From Meconema thalassinum (lineage: Eukaryota; Arthropoda; Insecta; Orthoptera; Tettigoniidae), in assembly GCA_946902985.2 (NCBI GenBank), contig OX336391.1, forward strand, positions 76,299,947 to 76,363,946: 64,000 nucleotides of DNA, read 5' to 3'. Position 1 is the stretch's first letter; the number at the start of each line of letters is the position of its first letter. Shown here piece by piece: positions 10,357 to 21,889 of the stretch. The position numbers and the translations under genes were made by a program. Under the pieces are notes generated by a model that saw only the letters and a list, made by a program, of their open reading frames with translations, ran no database searches and was not told the DNA's origin.

Positions 10357-13300
10357 GTGGGCGCCAGTATCTAACTTGTAGTACCACCGTAGGTAATTAT
10401 TAAATGAACAGATCGATAGTTTCTATAAAAGGAACAGGCAAAATAAAAAGTGCCTGCTATGATTTATTCACAAAGAACAGCAAACATATAAACATGTCCA
10501 AAAATTATTTAATGGAAATCACTCACTTGAAAAATAAACCTTCTAACTTCAAATAAAAATATAACTTCACCTAGAAGCAAAGATATACCGTGAATTTCAG
10601 CAACGGGACTTTATTATGCCCTCCGTAAGGAGTAAAATAATATTTATTCTATAGACACCTCGTCTATCAATATTCTTGAAACCAGCAACTACTTATTGAT
10701 CGTACTGTACTCACGCTCGTTAATTGAACTTTTTAGAACGATTGCTTCTATTTACATTTCATTCCCTAATTTATACGCGAAACTCCTTAAATCCTGTTCA
10801 TGTGAATTCTATGCATTCATAAAAATCGTTAAATCCATCACTTATTATTATTATTAAATATAAAATATTTACAGCATTATTTAATTTATCATTGTCAGAA
10901 CGATACATCTACCCTCTACGGTCATATTATGTACCACCTTACTATTTACATTGTTCTCGTATTATTGTTATAGGCTGGTCAAATCCAATGAACTGGGCAA
11001 CATACAATTAAACTAATTACAGTTCCATAGAAGTCTTAATCTTGATCAATTACGATTCAGATGATATTATATCAGACTATTTCCTTGGCTCCTCAATTAT
11101 ATTGAAATATTGGTTTTAAATATTCCTATTCACATCCATGTTCAGGGCTTACATACAGTATTGTATCGCTTTGATCGACGACACTGTCGTTAATTACCAT
11201 TAATATCTCGTTATCATTCATTATAAACCCGCTGAAATATCCATACTTACTTACATTACCTCACAACAAGTCTTACATGGCGTTATACTACACGCATAAA
11301 TCCTCCTACTGACATTTCTTTCCTCTCCAGCTTAAATATTGCACGGAAATCAAATACCTCCAAGTGTCACACACGTTTACGTAACCTCCTTACTCTTCAC
11401 CACAATAAAACTTCCTCTTCATTCCCCTTACTTAATTCCACAATAACCCTCCTATCGATTGTACATAACATACATTTCATCGTACTCGCAGACTATCTTC
11501 TTGGCTCTTCCATAATGCTTGTTAAATATCTCATCTTCAATACATTTTACTAGCGATTCATTTCAACTCATCGAGTCCAAAATAACCACTATCTCGCTGG
11601 ATTTATTTTAAGATAATAGTCTGTATATACATATCATATTAATAACAATACTTTTCATTTCCTCTCCATTCAATGTTACAACTTATGGAATAATACATCC
11701 TTCATATCATTTCTATCACAAATATGTGATGATTCATTCCAATTACATTTTTGTATTCCTTCTTACTTATCGCTGGTTTAGCGTTTTCAAGACCTCTGCA
11801 TTGCATAACGAACTATAAATCCTCTCAAAATGACTTTGATATCAACAATACGTTGCTTCAATCAAGATTAACACAATATTTACGTTCAACATCGAACCAA
11901 ATCGAAATGTATATTGAATCCAAAGATTTAAATAGATAATATTATGGCAACATATCGTAATATATCTCCTAATAAAATTTACGAAACAATTTCGAAATAA
12001 ATGTAGAAATATTCTGAAAAATTCCACATTCCATAAATACGGATTCGCATAACAATCGAAGGAGTAAATAATACCAAAACGCGTCGAGGAATGATAATTA
12101 CACTTCATCAAAATCGAAAAACGATGACGTTTAAAACAATGAAACAAAATTTTAGAAATAAGATTACCGAAACTGAACTACATTAAATATAAACATTGTC
12201 AAATAAATGATATTTCAAGATTTCACGGCAACTCCCGCAGTTTCCAAGTTGTTGGGATTGCCAAATATTCATCAATCTACGCTCTAGCCAATCTTCATTG
12301 TGTCTAATGGGGAACGTTTACTTGTGATATTCTCACTTATCAAATCAAGTCTATTCAATAAATGCATTTTTTCATTATTTGTCTTTTAGTCCAATTTTGT
12401 TCTGAGAACAACTAGTTGCTAGCAACTGCTACATTTTGTATTGTGTCAAAATCAGCAATCAAATTGCTTTAAAATTATATCAGTTGCATAGCTTTTAATG
12501 TTTAGCCACGGCAGCCCCATGTTCCGTATTTTATATCGTCTCTAGTCACTTAGAGTTTGAGCGCTTATTCTCAATATTTACCCCAAGTAATTCCTATTCT
12601 AGCTATTCTTGTACTTGATCTTCACTTACGGCAGCAACTTGAGATACGCCTCGTGAACTTTGGCAATTATTTCTATCGCTTGTTGCGCTCTTACCAAAAC
12701 TTGCTAAGCTACTTTTTGCCAGGTATATGATTTTTCACAGATCTCTTTAGATGAGTGTCGCTGGTAAAGGTCGCACAGCTAGTTTCCTACTTGGGGTCGT
12801 TCTCAAATGCATCTTGATTACTATTTTTTCATAATCAAGACTGCGTCTAATCTCGCCAAATCTCTTGATGCTTTCCTTGTGAGAGATTTAGTGTTTCTTT
12901 TTGAGCACAATGATCATTATTCTTCATATAGGCTTTGAGCTTCATTATACTTGTAACTAATGCCCTTGCTTGTAAATGGCCACGGGCCACCCCTTCCATC
13001 ACCCTTCTCTGCTTTGAGAATTTTAGAGTCCCTTCATAATGATATCACAGATTCCCTTAATCCTACGCTTCTGCTGACTAAAACTTATTCTTCCCCTAAC
13101 CAGGCTGTCGCTGCATTATCCTATAAATTACTCGAGTCAGAAATGTTATTAGTATGAATCATGAAATTCATTGCAATGATAATCTTCCCATCCGTCAGCT
13201 ACTTTGCTAGGTTTATGCATAGTATTATACTTCCTGAATACAAACTATCGTCAAACTCGATATGCCTGTCAAAAAATCCAACATAAATATAACAGAAATA

Positions 13301-13460
13301 AACTGATGAGATCCTGTACCCCTATGCAACTTAGCAACTTAGGGATATCATCTATGTCTGTTGGTTTCTAAATACATAGGCCTTCTACGGGCCAATCAAA
13401 ATCAGATCCCCATATTAAATCTCGTTTGCCTGGAGAAGAAGTGGGAGACGCGGAAAAATA
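10357..13460. other. AT-rich gene-free stretch
   Basis: About 3 kb of AT-rich sequence. Small open frames here (for example on the minus strand at 11842-12147) are low-complexity Ile/Phe/Tyr-rich and look like chance. No repeat of other parts of the window was recognised. Confidence 0.5.
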
Positions 13461-13474
13461 ACTTTGTGGATGAC

Positions 13475-13575
13475 TGGAGAGGGATTCGAACCTACCTCTT
13501 CTCAAATTTGCCTCAACAGGTTGAGTGTACCCCAATCCAGCCCTCCGACCAGAATTACAATTCATGGCAGAGCCA
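13475..13575 (-). mobile_element. tRNA-derived SINE relic
   Basis: Minus strand contains the pol III B-box-like GGTTCGAATCCC (near 13480-13495) and, upstream, a GTTGAGGC block that could be an A-box remnant. It does not fold into a clean cloverleaf, so a SINE head is more likely than a tRNA gene. Confidence 0.35.
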
Positions 13576-14130
13576 GAAATCGAATCATAACTTCTGAAGC
13601 GGCAGACAACTATGCTAAGCGATACATCATGAGCAAGTCATTGCACATTCCTCTTTCAAACATTATTCATTGGCTGCTTTCATCCTCTTGTTTAGCTTAA
13701 ATTTCAATAACCTGTATTATGCTTTCCCCTTTACATATCATGGGTTCTTGTTCTTCAGTTTTTCATCAAATAATTTTAATATACCCTGAGTGAGCAGCTA
13801 CTCTGTCTATGCTTACGATCCTTCCACGGATTTTGTTGTATTATTTATAACAGTTCACATTGTAGTTCCTCCTTGTAGCATATAAATCATAAAAACCGGA
13901 TTGTCGTCAGAGTTAATTTTGGCTCCAAAAGTTTTTTTTTGCCAACAAAAGCCATGTTTTGGAAATTCAGCTTGATCATAACGAAGTCAAATTAAGAGCT
14001 TCTTATTCCTCCTTGTCTCGTCGGGAAGAACGTTACGGCTGTAGTTTCCCGTTGCTTGCAGCCTTGCAGGAGGGCGCAGATTATATATTATATATACACC
14101 GCGGACAGACCAACAAGGACCACGCAAATA

Positions 14131-14840
14131 TCACTTCTTTATAGGTCTAGTTTCCTTCTTTCTCTTCCAGAAGTCTTTCATCCTGGTCGACTGCGCAGCT
14201 CTTCTTTCAGCAGTCCATTCTCCTCTGTTGAGATTCTTCATCTCCCCGACAAGAATTTTGAGGCCAAAAATTTTGTTTCTGTACTCTATTCGATTTAGAC
14301 AATCTTCTTCAGTAATTTTGAATTTTTGGAGTTCTTCTTTCATTTGTTTTACATAGCCTCCTTGCCCTTTATAGTTCCAGATTTTATCAAAAATTTGTTT
14401 GTTTAACCTTGAGCAATCCATGCGGACCATATGTCCGTAGAACTGAAGTCGCCGTTTTCTGATCATCACTTCAAGGTTCTTGATTTTACTATAAATTTCT
14501 GCATTGGATCTGTCTATAACCTTCCTGTGTTTTCCTAGGACCATAAATCCTTCTTAAAATTCTTCTTTCTATCTTGAGCAAATTCTCCATTCTCCATTCT
14601 AAATATTTGTAGTTTCCATGCCGTACAAGATGACTGGTCTATCAACTGTATTAAAATGTCGTAATTTTGCATTGATAGGTTCTTTTTATTGTATATATTT
14701 TTGTACAAAAATTTAATCTTTCCAATTTCCCTTTTTTGTTCTCAATTACCAATTTATCCGTGCCATTGCTACTAATTATTTCCCCAAGATATTTAAATCG
14801 GTCAGTGACCCTGATGCTCCCATAATTTGTTTTTATCATT
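14131..14840 (-). pseudogene. LINE-C reverse transcriptase C-terminal region
   Basis: Two collinear frames. The first, 14839-14651, has the post-palm motif FKYLGEIISSNGTDK. The second, 14544-14131, has KRRLQFYGHMVRMDCSRL, followed by the EWTAERRAAQS tail seen in a group of arthropod LINEs. About 100 bp between them is out of frame. The motifs differ clearly from LINE-A and LINE-B, so this is a third non-LTR lineage. Upstream RT and endonuclease are missing (5' truncated). Non-functional. Confidence 0.65.
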
Positions 14841-14859
14841 AGATTATATATTATTAATT

Positions 14860-15850
14860 TTGCCTGTTGTTAAAAATGACTTCACCACCTGAAGGACAAA
14901 TAAACCAAGGCTAAATCTGTACTGTTGCTCCCCCACAGAATAAAGTATTAAAAACAAACCAATTACGTCACATGTCATAGTTCTGCTATTTAGACTCATA
15001 CTTCACCACCAACGTTGGTTAAACCATATCGTATAGAAGAGAAAGTGACGTGACTTGTGGAGTTTGTATGCTCCAGCCGCTAGGAGGCTCTATTGTCGGT
15101 TGTCGCTGAGTGCGGACGGTATCAAAACCAGCAGTTGAATGTTACTTTTCAGTTGTCAGCTTCCACTACGTAGTATTAGACAATATGACCCAAATATAAA
15201 GTTATCCGCACTGGGTAAATAAATAAAACGATGACAACCGTTGAGTTAATTATGAATCATCAGGTTACGTCATAGTTTCATATAATAAGGAAATACAACA
15301 TTCTGACGGGGATCAAAATGTAACTGAATGTGCAAAAATCATAAGCTGCACAAATAAAGTAAATATAATATAATATAAACTCACCCATGTAAGTTATAGC
15401 TGTAAGTTGTCCGAAACTTTGGACAGCTTACATGGCGATTATGCAAATGCAGATGACTGCTCTTTATTAATTACTAGGTACTTTCGTACGAATGAAGAAG
15501 CGGCGCTTCACGAAATGAAAAACGAGTTTTCCATTAAGTTACAGTTTATATTCCATGCTAACGGCCCTCCAAACACTCATAATATGTATCACCCCTCAAA
15601 TTTGAGAGGGAAGGCAGTTTCTTCTCAACGACTACTTTGACCTGTAAAATAATATTGAAGACACTGTCGGACGGATGAGTTAGGTAAGCGATAGTATTTA
15701 TTGAGCCAAAGTCCTTTAAGTTGGTGAAAGTTGGCGAATAAACAACCGAATATTTGGTACAAGATTTCGATAGGTCTGTTTTTTTTTCACAGCCGTCTTC
15801 GGATGAGATTTGTGTGCTTTCTGTTACGTGGTGAAATATCTCGCCAAGTT
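14860..15850. other. No gene seen
   Basis: AT-rich. A small imperfect stem-loop lies at 15386-15436 (CCATGTAAG paired with CTTACATGG). No coding or RNA feature is supported. Confidence 0.5.
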
Positions 15851-15854
15851 TAAC

Positions 15855-16950
15855 AACTAGTTCCGTGAAGAACTATACAGCCTATTTTCATAAATCCTAC
15901 TTATGTTAATTGCCTCTATCAACATACAAAATTTCAGTTCGATTGCTGTAATAGATTCGCAGATATTGAGAACCGACTAAATAATGTGGATGATCGCCAT
16001 GTTGGATTTTTATATATGTAGGTCTTAGAATTATATACTGTTACATGAAGATTATTGTGTAGGCTACGTGTAGTATTCCAACTTCAATCGCATGATTAGG
16101 ACACAAGAAGTAAAAAGGAGATTTAAAAATTTCGCACAGCTGCCATTTGTGGTTATGGAAACAATTGAAAAAAAGAGATGTCAGTGGATTAACATTTGTA
16201 TAAGGATTTACTGTACCAAGTGTCACTGCACTCGGATGGTTAAATTGCGAGAAACGACCATGTGGATATTTATACTTCGCGTCGCCGCCATGTTGGATGT
16301 GTGATCATCAGGTTATCGAACGTCCTATAGGAGACGTTATGTTCATAGCCCCTATGAACATTAAAAAATTCAGTTTGATTGCTGTGACAGATTCGTAGAT
16401 ATTGAGATCCATCTAAATATTTCGGATGGTCGCCGTGTTGGATTGTTATATGTATAGGCCATAGAGTCATGTACCATTAAAGGAAAATTATTGCTTAGGT
16501 TCATTATTCAATCTTCCACTTCGATCGCATGATTACGACACAAGAAATGAAAACTTAATTTTTAAATTCGCAAAACCGCCATCTTGAGGTTATGTAAACA
16601 ACTGAACTAAATTATATACCAGTGCATTACAATGTATATAAATATTTCCTGTACAGAGTTTCTTTGCGTTTGGATTATTAAATCGCGAGAAAGGTCTATT
16701 TAAATTTTCAACTTCGCTTGGCCGCCATATTCGTTTTGTAGTTAACCGGTTTTTGAAAGTCTTAGAGATGAACTTCCAGTAGTGCCCTTTATCTCCGTAC
16801 AAAATTTCAGGGTGATACCGCTAATAGTTTCAGAGATATAGAATGCCGGTGAAATATTTCGCACAACCGCCATCTTGAGGTAATGTAAACAACTGAACGA
16901 ATTTAGATGTCGGTACATCACACTGTGTATAAATATATACTATACTGTAC
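15855..16950 (+). repeat. Family A repeat, left part (interrupted)
   Basis: Starts at the family A end GTTCCGTGAAGAACTA and AGCCTATTTTCAT. The body consists of diverged sub-units of a few hundred bp, each with a CGCCATGTTGG/CGCCATCTTGAGG block, a 'gcgagaaa' block and a 'gatattgaga' block. It is cut at 16950 by gypsy-2 and resumes at 31002. Confidence 0.65.
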
Positions 16951-17248
16951 CCAACTGTCATCATGTGGACCATGTGTTCGTATCCCAACTAACTCACGGT
17001 CTTTCGAGGTATGGGACGTTCCTGCCTACCATACGACCACATGCTCAGGATTTGAGTCTACCAGGTAACTACTCTACTGGAAATACACAACATTTTCCTA
17101 AAAATGAACTATTTACTGGTCTAAAATCATGGCTATACAACAAATACAAATAAAGGACAAATTATATTTAATTCCCACAAATAAAATAGGGTTATTCTGT
17201 GAGTTTTCTTCTTAAAATAGTGCTACACTGCACTCAAATCTAATCCTA

Positions 17249-18412
17249 CAGTCGACCAAAGTATTATGCGTACTCGAGTTTGAAGGTTGTTTGTTAAGTA
17301 ACCAATAGACCTACATAAAATCCAATACCATCACCATTTTCGCCGTTCTATTTTACGTTAGTTCATGTAGGTTTGGATTTTTTAATTTATATTTTAATAT
17401 TTTTTATCGCAGTTGGAACACAAAAAGTGCACGTTTTTAAGCATGTTTCAACCATGCGTCACATTTAAAAATTATTATCTCAAAAGTCCGACATGAGATC
17501 GAATCCAAATTTTAACACAATATACATTGGAATGTTGTATAACTGGTTTATTAATTTCACAATTTTGAGTGTCCAAGAAACAAAGTTGTTATCATTGTTG
17601 TAAGGTAACTTTTTCTCGGATCGGGGTGGTTGGAAAATGTAGTCCTTGGTTGAGTTGTAATCGTTATACATCAAAAAGTTATGCTGTATGACTGTGAAAT
17701 ACGTAAATTAATTCACTTATTTTATATCGACTTGTATTTGTACCAGGAAATAACACATGGTTCACCTGCTAGCCACCTCGGGAATTGCTGTACAGCGTTG
17801 CTGATTGGAGCCCATCACTTCCGAGCGAGACGCGCCATGATGCGTGTGGGCGCCATTTCGGCAACGCTGTACAGTTTCTTCCGGAGCGGCTAGCAGGTGA
17901 ACCATGTGTTATTTCCTCGTACAAATGCAAACCGATATAAAATAAGTGAATTAATTTACGTATTTCACAGTCATACAACATAACTTTTTGATATATAACG
18001 ATTACAACGCAACCAAGAACTACATTTTCCAACCACCCCGAGCCGAGAAAAAGTTACCTTACAAATATGATAACAACTTTGTTTCTTGGACACACACAAT
18101 TTTGAAATTAATAAACCAGTTATACAACATTCCAATGTATATCGTGTTAAAATTTGGATTCGATCTGATGACGGGTTTTTGAGATAATAAATCGTAAATG
18201 TGATGCATGGTTGAAACACGCTTAAAAACGTGCACGTTTTGTGTTCCAACTGCGATAAAAATATCAAAATATAAATTAAAAATTCCAAACCTACATGAAA
18301 TAACGTAAAATAGAACGACGAAAATGGTGATGTTATTGGATTTTATGTAGGTCTACTGGTTACATCACAAACAACCTTCAAACTCGAGTGCACATAATAC
18401 TTTGGTCGACAG
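17249..18412. mobile_element. 1164-bp fold-back (long-palindrome) element
   Basis: Starts CAGTCGACCAAAGTATTATG and ends with its near-exact inverse, and the two halves are complementary for about 550 bp each around a centre near 17830, with a ~58-nt loop (~17804-17861). The flanks are TA on the left and AA on the right. The empty site in the other LTR (28965) has a single TA, so a TA duplication with one later change is likely. TA target and CAGT start suggest a Tc1/mariner-type non-autonomous element. The open frames inside are mirror artefacts. Its transcript would be a long hairpin RNA. Confidence 0.8.
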
Positions 18413-20997
18413 AAGCATCCTGTCAATGATACTTTCAGACTTCAATGGGTTTCCATAGTGTTCATCATATGACTCAATTCTAGTTAATTGGAGTATCATA
18501 ACACAAAAATCGCATATCACATAAAAATGACATTAATAAAACATTACTCCGTTTCTTATGGCATTTACCTTGATTAGCATGAATTCATTATTTTCTGCAA
18601 TCATTAACAAATATTTGTTGTGTCGTGTGAATCATCTTCCCTCTTTCCATCAATATGAACGCTTTAAGAATAGTGGTACTTATCCCTTCCAAAATAAACA
18701 TGGATAGAATATTTTATAGTTTCACCATATAACGATTATCTGGGTCTTGTCGGGCTTATCGTTACAAATGTGTCATGTTCTGGGAAAACACATACCCGTC
18801 TGCATAAATTAGCAGGAACTGGCAAAATGCATTCTAAAGAAGATGCCTACATTATTTTGGTTCAGCTTTCCTCCTCAGAGAATAACTGAGCCAAAAATTA
18901 TCTGATTTCTATGATCCAACAACGTATGTGAGTTGCAACACACCGTTCAATTCAATTGGCATCATCATAATACTCATATCTTAATTGCATATCGAAATAT
19001 CGAGATTCCTCTGTGTCCTATTGTGACTCTAATTTACAAGGGACCGGTCGACCGACCTTCCACCCCCTCAGCAGGCAATAAAATTCGTTCCAGCTGGCTA
19101 GTCAAGATGGCTGCCGCAGAAGTGGTCTACTACCCCACCTCTCTCTGCTGTCAATGTCAGGTTTGTTTACAATTGCAGTATTGGAGTTACGCTAGGTGTG
19201 GTTCCTAAGTAATTGAGTCATTTAATTATTTAACACCTATCTTTATAGTGTATTGGGCTCAACTGGCTCCTTAATTAACATTCATGGCTGGGGATGGAAC
19301 TCTAGTGATAGTCTTGCCGTTCTCTGGTGACTACTGTGGCTTTGGACGCGCATCATAGTGAAAATCCACGATTTTCACCAGCAGCTGTCAATAAAATATA
19401 AGGAAATCTGCGTTTCCTAAACGACGAATATGATCCTTACCTCTCAGGGTAGGTCATTTATACACATGCTCACTGCGTCTCGACGGACGTCAATAGTGGC
19501 CATAATTCATACAAGCGTTGGATACAGACAGGCTCTGTCCAATTCGCTGCGAATAATACAGTATGCTCAAGGGCGATACTACTCGTAGATTTAGCCAACT
19601 TCTCACCTAACGCGCAAGCTATACTAGTTGGTCCCCGCAATTATTTATTTACGTAAATCACTGGATTCTACGTTAATTCTGCACGCTTACATGCGGCTCA
19701 AACAATACTTCACATAGATGACTCAATTATTAAGGCACCCGCGTTCTCTCTGTCATACCACTTAAGCCAAAGCTTTACATAGCTCCTAACAAAAATGTAA
19801 TAAATTTACTGGCTTACCTTACTTTAATGGTCCTCAAACATAATCCTAAGGATTGACCATATCAAATATTCATTCATATTTCACTGACACTGAAAAAGCT
19901 CTCGTATTTCGCTATATTCCACGTTACTTTCTTACTGTTTACCAAAATACAGTATCTTTATATTAGACATGACACTATTTGAACATTAATTTAGGCCAAA
20001 AATGCCTATTACTTTACTGTTGCCGACCCCAGATTATTATTATTATTACTCATTTAACGTTACCGTTACATCCATCACTATTTTCGACCTAAATGGCCGT
20101 AAACAAATCACCTTCCAAGCCATATTTTATTCAAGACGAGTGGTGAAAACTCGTTCAGTAAGTGACTATTACATCTTTATTCTCAAAGTGATGCATCGTT
20201 ATATGGTGAACTATTGAGTTATAATAACATTGTAAAATGGGTACTCACTTTTTCCTTTTCCCTGGATAGTGCCAGCGCTTCAGCTTTGGCGCTACCATGA
20301 CGCTTGCTTTAAGCCATCATGTTATCCTTTACACAACACTTAGATTCACACATTTTCCACCTGATAAACATACTTTTATCAGTGGCCTCTTTCACTTCTA
20401 TACACTGCATATTAATCACTATACACATGAACACTCTTAAATCACTATTACACAATTTATGTACACTTATCCACTACTTCACATGTTGATCCTTAAATCG
20501 GACTTCTCCTACGCCTGATCTCAGAGATGCGATGCAATTATGACAACCGCTGGTCTACGTGAAAATCTAACAGCGTTTTACGGACGTTCGATCCTCGTTC
20601 CCTGCAATCTTGTTCAGCTCACTATCCAGATCAGGTGGCAATGATTTCCAAGCTCCCATCATTGTAGTGATCCTGATGATAATGTCATATACAATTCTGA
20701 CAATACCTCCCGGTATAAGAACTGTTCAAAACCATTATAAGTTCCTTTTTCGCTGTGGCGAATTCATATTTGCGTCAGATAATAGATAAATATCTGTATT
20801 AAATTACTTTCGACGCACTTCATGATTACTTATGAAGCTTTATGACTTGCTTCTATTGTTCTTCAACGGCGGAGCGTTGATACTTTAACATTTGGCGCGC
20901 TACTAGCAGCGTCTTAGTTACGTGTATACTGTAGAATAACTTGAGATGAACTGTAGAACAACTGTAGAACAACTGCCTTGGTGTGAGCTGCTCTCCC

Positions 20998-21004
20998 TTA
21001 TAAA
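20998..21004 (-). promoter_or_regulatory. LTR TATA box (3' LTR only)
   Basis: Sense TTTATAAGGGAGAG in the portion of the LTR that the 5' copy has lost. It is the best core-promoter candidate for gypsy-2. Confidence 0.45.
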
Positions 21005-21802
21005 GGTTTCTCGTACAAAATAGTCCACTGGACACATGAGAGCGACTCCTTTCTTGAAATAATACCTCTTCAGCCGAAATGACATCTACATCTTGTTTAT
21101 TTAGGTGTGGAGGTTTCAAAAACATTCGCGTGCCGGCGATCGTTTCGGCCAATTAATAACAATTAATTGCCTTAGTTCAGCACGTCAGGACGCTACTGTG
21201 GTGGTTCCCCGTTGGCTGGTCACAAAATCACTGCTCTCGAGCGTAAGCTAGGTTGTAATTCGTTCATTTGGAGATAAAAGCTTTAATTTAGGTGAAAAAC
21301 CACTCCTAAATTACCTCTCCGTGAATATATTCACCTGGGTGTATATTTCAATGCATTTCAATACTCCACTTGGCTGTAATTAATTAATTTCCGTGGGCCA
21401 TCATCCCTACTCTAGGTTTCATCGTTGTCAAGCGGTGAATACCCGGGTCATTAATTTTGACCTGTCTCCCCGCTCCAGACGTAAATAGTGCGCTCGGCGC
21501 CTAAGTTCTCCGCCCACTTGCTAAGGGTAATTTGTAAAACTTCAAACTGGCCTCCTCTCATTCTCGTATGCTCTGAAAATGTATATTTCCTTGCACTTGG
21601 CTACAATTCTCCACCTTAAATTGCTATGATAATCACATATAGATCGTGAAATCACGCTACATTATTATATGTCAGTATACCTCTCATTGCTCTTTGGGTT
21701 CCCTGTAATTGCTCCCCCTCAGAGATCAAGGGTTCGACTCTAGGCATAACCATGTGATGAGACCTGAGTTCGATGCCAGACTGCCGTGACTGATTGGGCA
21801 CA

Positions 21803-21812
21803 TCTTTCCCCT
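21803..21812 (-). other. Polypurine tract of gypsy-2
   Basis: Sense AGGGGAAAGA directly adjoining the LTR start TGTGCCC. It primes plus-strand DNA synthesis in LTR elements and fixes the LTR boundary here. Confidence 0.75.
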
Positions 21813-21889
21813 GCAAAGCTCAGAAAATTCATTTTGCAAGTGAATTTTTCGGGCCCTTCAGATGGCGTCGACTCCATGCAGTATTTACT

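Larger units (their letters stand above)
16951..21802 (-). repeat. gypsy-2 3' LTR (contains fold-back insert)
   Basis: Matches 28670-31001 almost base for base from 16951 to 20390, apart from the 1164-bp insert at 17249-18412. The outer end is fixed by the adjacent polypurine tract. Without the insert it is about 3.7 kb, very long for an insect LTR. The segment 20391-21755, with the TATA element, has no counterpart in the other LTR. Confidence 0.8.

Noticed and set aside
11842..12147. 101-codon minus-strand frame
   Set aside because: AT-driven Ile/Phe/Tyr composition, no motif, no repeat of it elsewhere.
17681..18032. Two open frames facing each other at 17.7-18.0 kb with similar peptides
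   Set aside because: They are the two arms of the fold-back palindrome, not two genes.
21757..21802. tRNA-like SINE suggested by 'gagttcgatgcc' near the pol end
   Set aside because: It is the terminal part of the gypsy-2 LTR, repeated at 30957-31001 and abutting the polypurine tract.
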